Position numbers and translations under genes: made by a program. Positions 45,913 to 55,088 of a stretch of 64,000 nt of DNA are shown piece after piece (positions within the stretch are counted from its first letter, which is position 1; every line of letters begins with the position of its first letter). The DNA is from Thalassoglobus sp. JC818. GTDB taxonomy: Bacteria; Planctomycetota; Planctomycetia; Planctomycetales; Planctomycetaceae. The notes under the pieces were generated by a model. That model had not been told where the DNA came from. It did no database searches and worked only from the letters and a program-made list of their open reading frames with translations. The stretch lies in NCBI RefSeq assembly GCF_040717535.1, contig NZ_JBFEFI010000001.1, forward strand, positions 1,054,001 through 1,118,000. The letters are read 5' to 3'.

Positions 45913-46815
45913 ATGCCAAAGATTCTAGTCGTGGACGATTCCTCGATGGATCGAAAACTCGCGGAACGTTTGCTTCGTAAAATTGATGGATGGGAAGTCG
46001 AGACCGCCACCGACGGGCTCGATGCACTGAAGAAAGCGGAATCTTTCAATCCAACTGCTGTGGTCACCGACCTGCAGATGCCGGAAATGAACGGATTGCA
46101 GCTCGTCCAGGAGATGAAGTCTTCTCATCCGAAAATCCCCGTCATCGTCATGACGTCACGTGGCAGCGAGACCATCGCGGTTGAAGCTCTGCAAAGTGGA
46201 GCAGCCAGCTACGTCCCGAAAAAACAGCTCCACCGTTTACTCATCAAAACGGTTTCACGCATTCTGGCCACTGCCGAGGAACAACGCACACTTGGCGAAT
46301 TGATGCGTGGGCTCGAAACAATCAGTTGGGAATTTACGGTCAACAACGACCCTTCGCTTCTTGCATCGCTTGTTGGATTTCTTCAAAGCGAAATCAGCAG
46401 AACGGGCCTCCTCCCAGAATCAGACAGCTTCCGGTGCGGGGTCGCATTCGAAGAAGCACTCTTGAATGCTGCCTATCACGGAAACCTGGAAGTCAGCTCT
46501 GACCTTCGCGAAGAAAACCCCGAAGAGTTCTACGATCTCGCCCGTCAACGAAATGACCTCGAACCATACCGAGATCGCAAAATCAAAGTCGAAGTCAACT
46601 TGAATCCGACCGGCATCGAATACACCATCCGAGACGAAGGACCGGGATTCGATTACTCGAGCGTTCCGGACCCGACAGCTCCAGAAAACCTTGATCGCCC
46701 TTGCGGTCGAGGTTTGCTTTTGATGAAAACGTTTATGGATGATGTCACGTTCAACGAAATTGGGAACTGTGTCACCATGATCAAACGCAGTTCGAAGACA
46801 ACCTCGTCAACCTGA
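45913..46815 (+). CDS. Response regulator receiver fused to an RsbW-like ATPase domain
   Basis: 300 residues from ATG 45913, with GGAGAG upstream. Domain 1 (residues 1-125) is a CheY receiver: KILVVDDSSMDR, phosphoacceptor Asp53 in AVVTDLQMPEMNGL, MTSRGSE and a Lys in SYVPKKQL. Domain 2 (about 150-295) is a GHKL ATPase of the serine-kinase (RsbW/SpoIIAB) class. It has N-box FEEALLNAAYHGN, G1 IRDEGPGFDYS and G2 GRGLLLMKTFMD, without an H-box. It probably phosphorylates or sequesters a partner in response to phosphorylation of Asp53, as in partner-switching systems. No sensor kinase, STAS protein or sigma factor lies next to it, so partners must be elsewhere. Confidence 0.88.
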   Translation: MPKILVVDDSSMDRKLAERLLRKIDGWEVETATDGLDALKKAESFNPTAVVTDLQMPEMNGLQLVQEMKSSHPKIPVIVMTSRGSETIAVEALQSGAASYVPKKQLHRLLIKTVSRILATAEEQRTLGELMRGLETISWEFTVNNDPSLLASLVGFLQSEISRTGLLPESDSFRCGVAFEEALLNAAYHGNLEVSSDLREENPEEFYDLARQRNDLEPYRDRKIKVEVNLNPTGIEYTIRDEGPGFDYSSVPDPTAPENLDRPCGRGLLLMKTFMDDVTFNEIGNCVTMIKRSSKTTSST

Positions 46816-46908
46816 TCTCTCACGGTGAAGACTCATCAGCGCTCAACGTTGACGCAAGCCGTTCGAACACGTTCCCTGCCCAAACGAAATTTCTCGGAGA
46901 ATGAATTC

Positions 46909-48039
46909 ATGCGAAAACTGTGTCGACGCTCCAGCATCGTCTTCATGCTGTTGACCACCGCTCTCTGGAGTGCAACTTCGACAGTCGCTGCCGCTTCAAC
47001 CGAAGACCTGATCACTCAAGTCCAAAGTGTCGGTCGCGCAGGTTCCGAGAATTCATCGGCAGCGAAAGCTGTCAACGAATTGCAGCAGATGGGACCGGAA
47101 ACGCTGCGTCCTTTGTTGGTCGCGATGAACGATGCAAATCCCGTCGCGATGAACTGGTTACAGGTTGCGTTTGAATCCATTGCTGACCAGTCTCTGAATT
47201 CGGGGCAACTCCCAGCAGAACAACTGGAAGAATTTGTCACCGACAGAACTCACAACGGTCGTGCTCGGCGTGTTGCCTTCGACTGGCTCTCCAAAGCGGA
47301 CCCGTCAGCTCCTTCGCGACTCATCCCCAATATGCTCGATGATCCAAGTAGTCCACTGCGGCGGGAAGCAGTCGCGTTAGCTATCAAACGAGCCAAGGCA
47401 GCGGAATCGGAGAGCGCACAAAAGTCGCTCTGGACCGAAGCTCTCTCCGGAGCCGTTGATCGCGATCAGTTCGACGAAATTTCAGCAGCTTTGAAGAAGC
47501 TGGGTGAAGACGTCAATCTCGTTGACCACTTCGGACTGATCACCGAATGGCATCTCATCGGACCGTTCGACAACAAGGACGAAGCTGGGTTCGACGTCGT
47601 TTACCCACCGGAAAAAGAAATCGATCTGTCAGCGTCGTATGACGGAATGAATGAGTCTGTCAGCTGGCAGCACTTCGTCTCCGAACGCAAAGACGGCGCT
47701 TTCGATCTCGCCGAACTGACAACTTCGCACAAAGGGGCGATCGACTATGCCTACACCGAATTCAACAGCCCGGTTGAACAGCAGGTGGAGTTCCGCCTCG
47801 CGACGCCCAATGCCTGGAAGTTGTGGATCAACGGGGAATTGATCTTCGCTCGCGAAGAATACCATCGCGGAATGCAGTTCGATCAATACATCGTTCCCGT
47901 TCACCTCGAACAGGGAACCAATCGGATCCTCCTGAAAGTCTGCCAGAACGAACAAGATCAGGATTGGGCTCAACGATGGGCATTCCAATTTCGAGTCGTT
48001 GACGAAACGGGTCGCGCCGTCGCTTCGGCAAACAAATAG
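46909..48039 (+). CDS. Secreted HEAT-like protein with a C-terminal beta domain
   Basis: 376 residues from ATG 46909; the frame starts at 46825 but the signal peptide (SSIVFMLLTTALWSATSTVAAAS) begins at 46909. Residues about 30-210 are helical HEAT-like repeats (KAVNELQQMGPETLRPLLVAMND, RRVAFDWLSKADPSAPSRLI). The rest begins LITEWHLIGPFDNKDEAGFD and YPPEKEIDL, a beta-rich module common in planctomycete secreted proteins. It ends with FRLATPNAWKLWINGELIF and EQGTNRILLKVCQ, resembling a carbohydrate-binding or PA14-like sandwich. No enzyme motif is seen. The next gene, 101 bases on, encodes a PQQ-like propeller, so they may be transcribed together. Confidence 0.75.
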   Translation: MRKLCRRSSIVFMLLTTALWSATSTVAAASTEDLITQVQSVGRAGSENSSAAKAVNELQQMGPETLRPLLVAMNDANPVAMNWLQVAFESIADQSLNSGQLPAEQLEEFVTDRTHNGRARRVAFDWLSKADPSAPSRLIPNMLDDPSSPLRREAVALAIKRAKAAESESAQKSLWTEALSGAVDRDQFDEISAALKKLGEDVNLVDHFGLITEWHLIGPFDNKDEAGFDVVYPPEKEIDLSASYDGMNESVSWQHFVSERKDGAFDLAELTTSHKGAIDYAYTEFNSPVEQQVEFRLATPNAWKLWINGELIFAREEYHRGMQFDQYIVPVHLEQGTNRILLKVCQNEQDQDWAQRWAFQFRVVDETGRAVASANK

Positions 48040-48140
48040 AGTCACGATTTTGCTGACTGAATCAAGCAAGCGATTGGTTCAGTCGACGACAAAACGGCTT
48101 TGAGGACCACTTCGACTACTGACGAAAAAGGTTTCATTCG

Positions 48141-49340
48141 ATGCGACTTGTGTTTTGCTGGGTTCTCTCGGCCTGCCTGTTCGGACAATTCTCAGAAGCT
48201 GCTCACGGAGACTGGAGACAGTTCCGCGGAAATCAAAGCAACGGACTCCCCGAAGCTCCCGGTCGTGACTGGGACGGTGATCAGGAAGTCCTTTGGGAAG
48301 CGGATTTACCGGGGCGCGGACTTTCGAGCCCGATCATTATCGGCGACCGTGTTTATGTCACCGCAAGTTCCGGCGGACTGCAAGAACGCCTGCACGTTCT
48401 CTGTTTCTCTGCAACGGATGGATCAAAAATCTGGGAACGGACGTGTTGGGCAACCGGAAGAACGGTCTGCCACCCGAAAACATGTGTCGCAGCTCCCAGT
48501 CCAGCGAGTGATGGGAAACGCATCTTCGCGTTTTATTCCAGCAACGATTTAATCTGTCTCGATCTTGATGGGAATCTGCAATGGTTTCGCGGTCTGACTT
48601 ATGAATTCCCGAACGCCAGCAACAGCCTCGGAATGGCCTCGTCAACGATTTCCGTGGGAGGCAAAGTCGTCGTCATGCTGGAAAGTGACGATGCCTCATT
48701 CGCGGCAGGTTTGGACGCCGACACGGGCGAGACAACATGGAAAATCGACCGTCCACAGCGCGCGAACTGGACGTCGCCATCCATTGCTCCCGATGGAAAA
48801 ACGATTCTGATGCAATCCTCGGCCGGAGTCTCAGCAATCGATTCAGAAACCGGTGCCGAGATTTGGAAATACTCGGACGGAGCAGCAACCCAACCGACGC
48901 TTGTGATGGTCGGAGAAGTGGCGTACGTCCCGTCCCACGGAGTCACCGCCATTCGTCCCGGTCGCAGCGATACGAGTGTTCCGGAAATCCTCTGGCAAGT
49001 CGGCAATCTTTCGCCGGGTGTCGCAAGCCCGATCGCCTACGATGAAAAACTCTTCGTCATTAACAACGGAGCAGTCATGTCGGCGGCGTCGCTTGAAGAT
49101 GGAAAGAGACTGTGGCAGTCGCGACTGAAAGGACCGATGAGTGCCAGCCCGGTGGTCGTCGGCAACAAAATCTTCACGGTCAACGAAGAAGGAACGACTC
49201 AGGTCATCGATCCGAACAACGAGGGTGAGATCATTTCCGAACATCAGTTCGACGAGATCATGCTCGGCACCCCAGCAGTCACCGACGATGGTGTTTACGT
49301 TCGAAGCGACCAGCACCTCTACAAGATTGCCGTTGACTGA
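48141..49340 (+). CDS. Secreted PQQ-like beta-propeller protein
   Basis: 399 residues with a signal peptide (MRLVFCWVLSACLFGQFSEAAHG). The mature start DWRQFRGNQSNGLPEAPGRD is the usual opening of planctomycete PQQ_2 proteins. Repeated blades carry the characteristic G-x-x-x-W and Y/A-x-D-x-x-T-G-x-x-x-W patterns, such as FSATDGSKIWER, LDADTGETTWKI, IDSETGAEIWKY and SLEDGKRLWQSR. Eight-bladed propellers of this kind serve as scaffolds (BamB) or bind PQQ; the catalytic residues of PQQ dehydrogenases are not seen. It follows the HEAT-like gene by 101 bases, and intergenic repeat copy F lies just after its stop. Confidence 0.88.
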   Translation: MRLVFCWVLSACLFGQFSEAAHGDWRQFRGNQSNGLPEAPGRDWDGDQEVLWEADLPGRGLSSPIIIGDRVYVTASSGGLQERLHVLCFSATDGSKIWERTCWATGRTVCHPKTCVAAPSPASDGKRIFAFYSSNDLICLDLDGNLQWFRGLTYEFPNASNSLGMASSTISVGGKVVVMLESDDASFAAGLDADTGETTWKIDRPQRANWTSPSIAPDGKTILMQSSAGVSAIDSETGAEIWKYSDGAATQPTLVMVGEVAYVPSHGVTAIRPGRSDTSVPEILWQVGNLSPGVASPIAYDEKLFVINNGAVMSAASLEDGKRLWQSRLKGPMSASPVVVGNKIFTVNEEGTTQVIDPNNEGEIISEHQFDEIMLGTPAVTDDGVYVRSDQHLYKIAVD

Positions 49341-49658
49341 TCATTCAGAAGCTAGAGCATTTTCTGTTCTGTATGCACGATCTCGCACGAGCAAGTACAG
49401 CCTTTTAACTTATGAAACTGTGCAAGCGAGTGCACAGGAAAGAGCAACTTGCTCTAACGCAGCTTTTCGGCGTCAGACCAATTCGATGAACTCGATACAT
49501 TCGAATCGCGTCGAAAGTCAGTCGCTGCGTGAAAGTTTTCGTCGAGTTTGGTTCGCAAACTCTCCCTTGAAGAGTGAGCGCAAAAAGAAAGAGATCCCTT
49601 CAGCGATGTCGCCAAAGAGATCTCGGATGCGCGTCAGAGTCTGCCCAATCTGACTAGC
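49341..49658. other. Gap of about 320 bases with repeat copy F
   Basis: Between the PQQ-like gene (plus) and the Gly/Tyr-rich secreted protein gene (minus), which converge here. Apart from the repeat at 49353-49456, no hairpin with a T-run or coding frame is recognised. Confidence 0.5.
49353..49456 (+). repeat. Dispersed intergenic repeat, full-length copy F
   Basis: 104 bases from TAGAGCATTTTCTG to AGAGCAACTTGCTCTA. Internal features: a CTCG-CA-CGAG inverted stretch, a TTTTAACTTAT block, then the perfect hairpin CTGTGCA-AGCGAG-TGCACAG at 49418-49437 and the terminal palindrome AGAGCAA-C-TTGCTCT. Both ends have the 7-base inverted repeat TAGAGCA/TGCTCTA. It starts 12 bases after the PQQ-like gene stop, so unlike the other copies its TAG is not the stop codon. 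No transposase is present. Confidence 0.9.
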
Positions 49659-50171
49659 TTACTTGCGGAAGAAGTCGCTTGGCCCTTTGTGTGTGTAGTA
49701 CGGATAAACGACCGCACCACCAGTTGAGTTCTGCTGGGGGTACTGTAACTGCCCACCTGGACCGAATCCACGAGGAACGTTGTACGCTGAAGAGTAACGA
49801 TGTTTCGGATAGCAAGACTGGCATCCACCGCATGCTGATCCGGCAACCGGACAACTTGCGTATCCGCCGTAGCTTCCGTACTGAGGATACATGGTCTGAC
49901 CGTACTGTCCGTATTGTCCGGGAGGACAGTGACCTGTCGGACATCCACCAGCCGCTCCGGAGACAGTTTGTCCGTAGAAGACGGTTTGACTTGGACCCTG
50001 AGCAGTTTTTGCATCGTAAACGAACTGATGCATCTGCTGCTTAACCTCAGGCAAGTTGATCCCGGTCTGCTGAATTGGCTGTGGGGAGACTTGTGGCATT
50101 GGAGCTTGCCCCATGACGGACGCTGCCGGCAAGAGACATCCAGCCACGATGAGGAGGTGAATTCGCTTCAT
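49659..50171 (-). CDS. Secreted Gly/Tyr/Cys-rich protein
   Basis: 170 residues from ATG 50171, preferred over an earlier in-frame start because GAGGA lies 7-8 bases upstream and a signal peptide (IHLLIVAGCLLPAASVMGQA) follows. The mature part has a Pro/Gln-rich start and a helix PEVKQQMHQFVYDAKTAQ. Then comes a low-complexity centre with YGQYGQTMYPQYGSYGGY and paired cysteines (GGCPTGHCPPG, SACGGCQSCYP). It ends with YPYYTHKGPSDFFRK. No family is recognised. The composition suggests a surface or extracellular structural protein stabilised by disulfides. It faces the PQQ-like gene. Confidence 0.7.
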   Translation of the reverse strand: MKRIHLLIVAGCLLPAASVMGQAPMPQVSPQPIQQTGINLPEVKQQMHQFVYDAKTAQGPSQTVFYGQTVSGAAGGCPTGHCPPGQYGQYGQTMYPQYGSYGGYASCPVAGSACGGCQSCYPKHRYSSAYNVPRGFGPGGQLQYPQQNSTGGAVVYPYYTHKGPSDFFRK

Positions 50172-50787
50172 GATGTTGTCCTCTGCTGATCGAGGCATGG
50201 GCCTCCGAACCAGAATTCAGTACCACTGAAAGATCAAATCGACTGAGAAGGTGATGCATCTCGCCGGGCGTTTCGTTCCCAGTTGAGTGAACCACATTAA
50301 ATGCGAACGTCTTTCTGCCCAGTTCGACTTCCACCCCAGCACAACGCGGTGCAAGCAGTGACTCTGTCCCCCTGGACCGGCAAATTCCGCCAGCGAGCGG
50401 ATTGGCGACATTCGACACATTACCGTTATCGGCAGTTGGACCGTTGGAATACGGAGAATCTGCCAGATTCGTAGAACTCAATCATTGAGATCACTTGGAC
50501 GATCTTGCAGTACTCTCCTGACCGGAATAAAGTACCAGACCGAATCGAATTACCCATGTTCGCTGTTTCTCATACTTCACGAGCTTAAGATTTGGGAACG
50601 CTTCGATCGGACGGAGACAACTACAGTTTTGAACATCGTCGGAATTGGTTTTCACGACACCCGCAACAACAAGAACAGCCTGACACTGTGACGGAACGTT
50701 GAAGCGAGTGACTGGGAGAGAGCAATCCGCTCTTGCCTCCCCCGGCGAAAATTCCGAACTAGCGATTAACGACAAGGGAGTGTTCGC
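50172..50787. other. Gap of about 615 bases
   Basis: Between the secreted Gly/Tyr protein (minus) and the TIM-barrel isomerase (plus), which diverge. Frames in it (for example 50217-50420 on the minus strand) look non-coding. A weak relative of the repeat family lies at 50698-50733. Promoters for both genes must be here, but none was recognised. Confidence 0.4.
50698..50733 (+). repeat. Possible degenerate copy of the intergenic repeat (copy G)
   Basis: GTTGAAGCGAGTGACTGG followed by GAGAGAGCAATCCGCTCT resembles the right half of the repeat family (GTGCAAGCGAGTGCACAG then GAAAGAGCAACTTGCTCT). The hairpin is mostly lost and the palindrome is interrupted, so this could be an old copy or coincidence. 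Confidence 0.35.
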
Positions 50788-51528
50788 GTGTACGTGGCCG
50801 CATCGACGAGGTGCTTCGGTGACCTCGATTACTGGCAGAGTCTAACACTGATTTCGGACCATGAATTCGACAAGGTCGAAATCTATCTTGATGAAACAGG
50901 CGCTCTTCCTCCAAGCAAAATCACTGCTGACCCGAATCACTTCTACCACCAGATGCGAGAGAAAACGCGATTGGCTCCGATCGCTTTCACGCTCGCTCAT
51001 GAAATTCCGATCGAACAGTTCGAAAAGCTCTGCAGCTTGTCCAAACTGATGCAGGTCACACAAATCAACGTCGCCACGTCACCAGTGGGGACACCCTTCA
51101 ATTCGGAAATTGACCGACTGAAGGCCATGGCACGCGCAGCTGCCACAGAAGGTATTCGCGTCGGCATTCGCACCGAAGCTGGAACATTGTCTGCCGACGC
51201 ACACACCGCCGTCGAATTGTGTCAGGCAGTGAGCGGACTGGGCATCGCCTTCGATCCCAGCTACTTCGTCGACCCGGAGAAAATCGACCAGATTGTCGAC
51301 CTCGTCGCCAAGTACACGATGCACGTCTTCCTGAGAGATTCCACTCGTGAACAACTACAGGTTCAGGTCGGACTCGGTGAAGTCGATTACGGTCGAATCA
51401 TCTCACAGCTTGAGAAGCACCGCTATTCACGAGCGCTGTCCGTCGAGCTCCTGCCAAATTTGATGGAGCAGGAACAGCGGACACTCGAACTCAGAAAGCT
51501 GAGAATGTTGATCGATTCGCTTCTCTAA
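50788..51528 (+). CDS. Sugar phosphate isomerase/epimerase-like TIM-barrel protein
   Basis: 246 residues, GTG 50788 with AAGGGAG 8 bases upstream. The AP-endonuclease-2/xylose-isomerase-like barrel is suggested by strand-loop motifs: VAASTRCFGDLDYWQ at the start, FDKVEIYLDETG (with Glu), VTQINVATSPVGTP, and GIRVGIRTEAGTLSADAHTAVELC. GIAFDPSYFVD, VFLRDSTREQLQVQVGLGEVDYGRII and ALSVELLPN follow, with the H/E/D/E metal ligands only partly kept. The usual family start MxLGxSxxxF is altered to VYVAASTRCFGD. Function is not assignable. It is 55 bases upstream of the M29 peptidase gene on the same strand. Confidence 0.8.
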   Translation: MYVAASTRCFGDLDYWQSLTLISDHEFDKVEIYLDETGALPPSKITADPNHFYHQMREKTRLAPIAFTLAHEIPIEQFEKLCSLSKLMQVTQINVATSPVGTPFNSEIDRLKAMARAAATEGIRVGIRTEAGTLSADAHTAVELCQAVSGLGIAFDPSYFVDPEKIDQIVDLVAKYTMHVFLRDSTREQLQVQVGLGEVDYGRIISQLEKHRYSRALSVELLPNLMEQEQRTLELRKLRMLIDSLL

Positions 51529-51583
51529 AACGCGTTCGTCAACTTCCATTCAATCACCGTCAAAGTCATAGGGGGAATCGTCG

Positions 51584-52702
51584 GTGAAAGATCCACGAAT
51601 TGATGAACTGGCCGCGGTCCTGATCGATCACAGTTGCCAGTTGCAGGCCGGAGAGAAAGTGCTCATCGAAGCCTTCGATCTGCCTGAACCAAATCTGGTT
51701 TGCTCGCTGGTTGAAACTGCCAGAGCCCGTGGAGCCCATCCGCTTGTGCTCTGGAAGAACAACGAGATTCTACGTTCGCTGTACCAGCACTCCGATCGCG
51801 AGGGCTTACAGCTGATGGGGGAACTCGAAGCGGAGGCGATGTCGCGCGTTGACGCATATGTTGGAATCCGTGGAGCCCTGAACAGCGACCAAATGTCGGA
51901 CGTCGCGGGATCGCAGATGGATCTCATGACAGAGTGCGTGTGGCAACCGGTTCACATCGACATTCGCGTCCCGAAAACCAAGTGGGTCGTGTTGCGCTAT
52001 CCGACTCATTCGATGGCGCAAGCAGCTCAGATGAGCACCCCAGCGTTTGAAGACTTCTTCTTCGATGTTTGTACCGCCGACTATGCTGCAATGGGCAAAG
52101 CTCAGGAACCTCTTCGCGAATTAATGCTGAAGACGGAGCAAGTCATAATCATCAGCCCGGGAACAGAACTCGAATTTTCAATCAAGGATATGCCGGTCAT
52201 TGCCTGTAACGGCGAACGCAATATTCCTGATGGCGAAGTCTTCACAGCCCCTGTCCGGGAGAGCCTCAACGGGGTCATCCAATACAACGCGGGATCTCGT
52301 TATCAAGGCACTGTGTTCGAGCAAATTCGATTCGAATTCCGAGACGGAAAAATCGTCGACGCTTCCTGCCAGGGTGACTCAACACGCCTTAACGAAATCC
52401 TCGACACCGACGACGGCGCCCGATTTATCGGTGAATGGTCACTGGGCTGCAACAACCGCGTTCGACATCCGATGGTCGATACACTCTTCGACGAGAAGAT
52501 TGGCGGCTCGATGCACTTGACGCCCGGCAATGCTTATGATGAAGCCGACAATGGCAATCGCAGTCGAGTCCACTGGGATTTGGTGCTGATCCAGACTCCC
52601 GAATACGGAGGAGGCGAAATCTGGTTCGATGGCACCCTGATCCGAAAAGATGGGAAGTTTTTGCCCCAAGAATTACATCCGCTCAACGAAGGGCTCTTGT
52701 GA
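51584..52702 (+). CDS. Aminopeptidase, M29 family
   Basis: 372 residues; GTG 51584 with GGGGGA 8 bases upstream. Metalloaminopeptidase of the thermostable AmpS/PepS type, cytosolic, removing N-terminal residues with two metal ions. Key features: a start DELAAVLIDHSCQLQAGEKVLIEA and a Glu in ACNGERNIPDGEVFTAPVRES. SLGCNNRVRHPMVDTLFDEK and GGSMHLTPGNAYDEA carry the His/Glu ligands, and SRVHWDLVLIQ carries His and Asp. The overall pattern matches family expectations in order and spacing. A one-mismatch 12-base hairpin follows the stop. Probably co-transcribed with the isomerase-like gene. Confidence 0.9.
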   Translation: MKDPRIDELAAVLIDHSCQLQAGEKVLIEAFDLPEPNLVCSLVETARARGAHPLVLWKNNEILRSLYQHSDREGLQLMGELEAEAMSRVDAYVGIRGALNSDQMSDVAGSQMDLMTECVWQPVHIDIRVPKTKWVVLRYPTHSMAQAAQMSTPAFEDFFFDVCTADYAAMGKAQEPLRELMLKTEQVIIISPGTELEFSIKDMPVIACNGERNIPDGEVFTAPVRESLNGVIQYNAGSRYQGTVFEQIRFEFRDGKIVDASCQGDSTRLNEILDTDDGARFIGEWSLGCNNRVRHPMVDTLFDEKIGGSMHLTPGNAYDEADNGNRSRVHWDLVLIQTPEYGGGEIWFDGTLIRKDGKFLPQELHPLNEGLL

Positions 52703-52713
52703 CCAAATAGCGA

Positions 52714-52754
52714 TTCGAACTTCGCGTGTTGAAAGATTCCGTGCGAAGTGCGAA
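52714..52754 (+). terminator. Imperfect hairpin after the M29 gene
   Basis: TTCGAACTTCGC (52714-52725) pairs with GCGAAGTGCGAA (52743-52754) with one mismatch and a 17-base loop. It starts 11 bases after the stop. It is followed by CCATTTCT rather than a pure T-run, so termination is only plausible. Confidence 0.45.
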
Positions 52755-52948
52755 CCATTTCTACCGGACTTCCCGCAGTTGTGCGTTCAACCAGTTCAAT
52801 GAATGAATCGGAAACCGCAGCGTGATGAAAATGAGAGACCTTATGTAGGGTCTGAATTGACCACTGAGATCAACGTTTCCTGTTTCCGAGTCTGACCATT
52901 TGGTCTGCACAGTTTCTGTCTGTCAATCGATTTCAAGGACACTTATTC

Positions 52949-54688
52949 ATGCAATCTCTGGCCAGCTTAAGGCTTTTTGCCCAGTCGCTGTGCGTTCTGA
53001 CAGTTGTCGCTTTCACATCGGTCGCTGTCCTCGCACAGCCCGCACCGCGATCTGATCAGCGACTTCCGCCTGATGTTTTCTTCTATGCAACAACGCCTGA
53101 CGTTCCTGCATCGTTCGATCAGTTTCAGCAAACTCCGTGGGGACAACTGATCTACGGTCCGGAAATGACCCCTTTCCGTGAGCATATCGTCGAGTGGGTT
53201 CAGAACAAGATGGCTGAATCCGGTGATCGCGTCGAAGCTGACCTTGGATATCCTCCGAGCGACCTCGTCGCATTGATCGACGGCGAAGCTGCGTTTGCTG
53301 TGCTACGCCCTTTGGGAGGAGCACTCGGAGTTGTCGCATTTGTCGAGACTGGCGATCACGACGACATCCTGCAGCCACTGCTGGAAAAAATCGACAGCAA
53401 ACTTGCTGACGAAGAGAAAGTCACGACAACGACCGAAACCATCGCCGGGACTGAAATCAAAGTCTATTCGATTCAGACTGACACACCGCAGATGCCAATT
53501 GTGAATGTCTGCTACTTCGTCAAAGATGGCACCGTCACCATCGGCTCATCAGTCGACATCCTCGATGCTGTCCTCGAACGATGGGACGGAGAACACACTC
53601 AGACATTCGAGAAAAACAGCTTCTACCAGCAATTGCTGGCTCGCTGTCAAACTTCCGACGGAAGTGAACCGGACTCCATCTACTTCGTGACTCCTGTTCA
53701 ACTGACACTCGGAATCCTGCAATCGATTCCTGACACACAGTTTTTCGGAGCGATGGCAGCTGGCTTCCTCCCACAGTTCGGAGTGAACACGTTGCGAGGA
53801 GCAGGTGCGACCGTCGAATTGAACGCTGAAGACTTCGCCACAATTTCACGATCTCTTCTGATTGTCGATCAGCCTACGACCGGCATCTTCAAAGCGTTTC
53901 AATTCCGTCCGACGTTCACTGAGATCTCCGACTGGGTTCCTGCGGACGCATCGGGTTACTTCGCATTCGACTGGGATCTGCTCGGCGCTTACGACACAAT
54001 CGAAAATCTGTACGACACTTGGATTGGCCGCCAGCCAGGTAGCTTCGAGAAGATGGTTACTCAGGCGACTCGTCGTGCAGATGGCTTCGACCTGCACATC
54101 CGTGACGATGTTCTCGCGACCTTCACTGGTCAGTTCGAGTTATTCTTCGCAAGTCCTCAAGGTGACGATCCCAACGACGTCGACGGAACCGCAGCCATCG
54201 GAATCACGGACCCGGAAAAAGCCCAGAAACTCATTGATCTCGCCCTTGAACAGGCAGATTCCGTTGAGGAAGGGACCATCTCCGGAAACGCAGTCACCCT
54301 CGTCTCATCAGGTGGAAAAGACTTCGTCGTCGCCATTCACGACGGAACCGTTTACATCACCCGCTCCGAAGAGCGAGCCCAGCAGATTTTCGACGGCCTG
54401 CCAGACAACATGTCGCTCAAGCAGTCGAAGAATTACCTCCGCGCTGAGCCACATCTCCCGGAAAGCTATTCGTTCTTCTCATATCAGGATGCAGCCACCG
54501 GAATGAAGGCAAACTACGAAAAACTCCGCAATGGAGAGTTTGACAGTGCCACAGAGGGAGAAATCGACTTCTCGCTATTGCCACCGTACGAAGAGATTTC
54601 CAAATACTTCGTGCCCTCTTTCAGCTTCTGCATCCCGACTGATGAAGGCCCTTACACAGAGCAGTTCACTCTGCCAATCGATGAGTAG
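52949..54688 (+). CDS. DUF3352-like secreted protein
   Basis: 579 residues with a signal peptide (FAQSLCVLTVVAFTSVAVLAQ). The mature part begins with RLPPDVFFYATTPDVPASFDQF and has a WGQLIYGPEMTPF segment. It continues with DLGYPPSDLVALIDGEAAFAVL and LGGALGVVAFVETGDHDDI, typical of the DUF3352 proteins of planctomycetes and cyanobacteria. Repeated G-x-V-x-I/T-xx-S-x-x-x-x-x-x-x-x-L patterns (DGTVTIGSSVDILDAVL; DGTVYITRSEERAQQIF) suggest a duplicated beta-alpha fold. No catalytic motif is visible and the role is not known. It stands alone: about 250 bases before it and 400 after it hold no other gene. Confidence 0.8.
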   Translation: MQSLASLRLFAQSLCVLTVVAFTSVAVLAQPAPRSDQRLPPDVFFYATTPDVPASFDQFQQTPWGQLIYGPEMTPFREHIVEWVQNKMAESGDRVEADLGYPPSDLVALIDGEAAFAVLRPLGGALGVVAFVETGDHDDILQPLLEKIDSKLADEEKVTTTTETIAGTEIKVYSIQTDTPQMPIVNVCYFVKDGTVTIGSSVDILDAVLERWDGEHTQTFEKNSFYQQLLARCQTSDGSEPDSIYFVTPVQLTLGILQSIPDTQFFGAMAAGFLPQFGVNTLRGAGATVELNAEDFATISRSLLIVDQPTTGIFKAFQFRPTFTEISDWVPADASGYFAFDWDLLGAYDTIENLYDTWIGRQPGSFEKMVTQATRRADGFDLHIRDDVLATFTGQFELFFASPQGDDPNDVDGTAAIGITDPEKAQKLIDLALEQADSVEEGTISGNAVTLVSSGGKDFVVAIHDGTVYITRSEERAQQIFDGLPDNMSLKQSKNYLRAEPHLPESYSFFSYQDAATGMKANYEKLRNGEFDSATEGEIDFSLLPPYEEISKYFVPSFSFCIPTDEGPYTEQFTLPIDE

Positions 54689-55088
54689 TGATCTGGCCAT
54701 AAGGTCCCGCTACAAAAGAGATTGAGAGTTGAATCTACAGAAACCAGTCGGCAGTTTGTCGGCTGGTTTCTGGCATTTCTGCCCTCCAATCGCCTGATCA
54801 GATTGAAGCCTCGATCGGTGTCGGATATCGTTCCCAAAGTAGAGGAAACAGAATCGACTGGAAGCGGTTATCAAAACGTTTGATTGTCGTGCGTTTCCCC
54901 TGTCACGACTGCTTTCACGCTTCGGCTGCAAGATTGTTCACTTCAATTGATCGACATCTTGAGATCTCGATATTGCACGCCGATGAAAGCCGCATCAGGA
55001 GCGTCACGGCCAGTCAGGTTTCTGCAACACGCTCCCCAACAAAATTACAGTTCATCTCCCAGCGAGAATCACTGAGGAAAGAAAAGTC
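54689..55088. other. Gap of 400 bases before fabI
   Basis: Contains the hairpin at 54738-54772 near its left end. Short frames in it are not convincing. The right part (with GAGGAAAGAAAAG just before 55089) carries the fabI ribosome site and probably its promoter. Confidence 0.5.
54738..54772 (+). terminator. Hairpin after the DUF3352-like gene
   Basis: A 10-base stem CAGAAACCAG / CTGGTTTCTG with a 15-base loop, 50 bases after the stop codon. It is followed by GCATTTCT, not a clean T-run; it may be a weak terminator. Confidence 0.55.

Noticed and set aside
50047-50481. 144-codon minus-strand frame upstream of the Gly/Tyr-rich protein gene
   Set aside because: Overlaps the start of the real gene in another frame and lacks a ribosome site.
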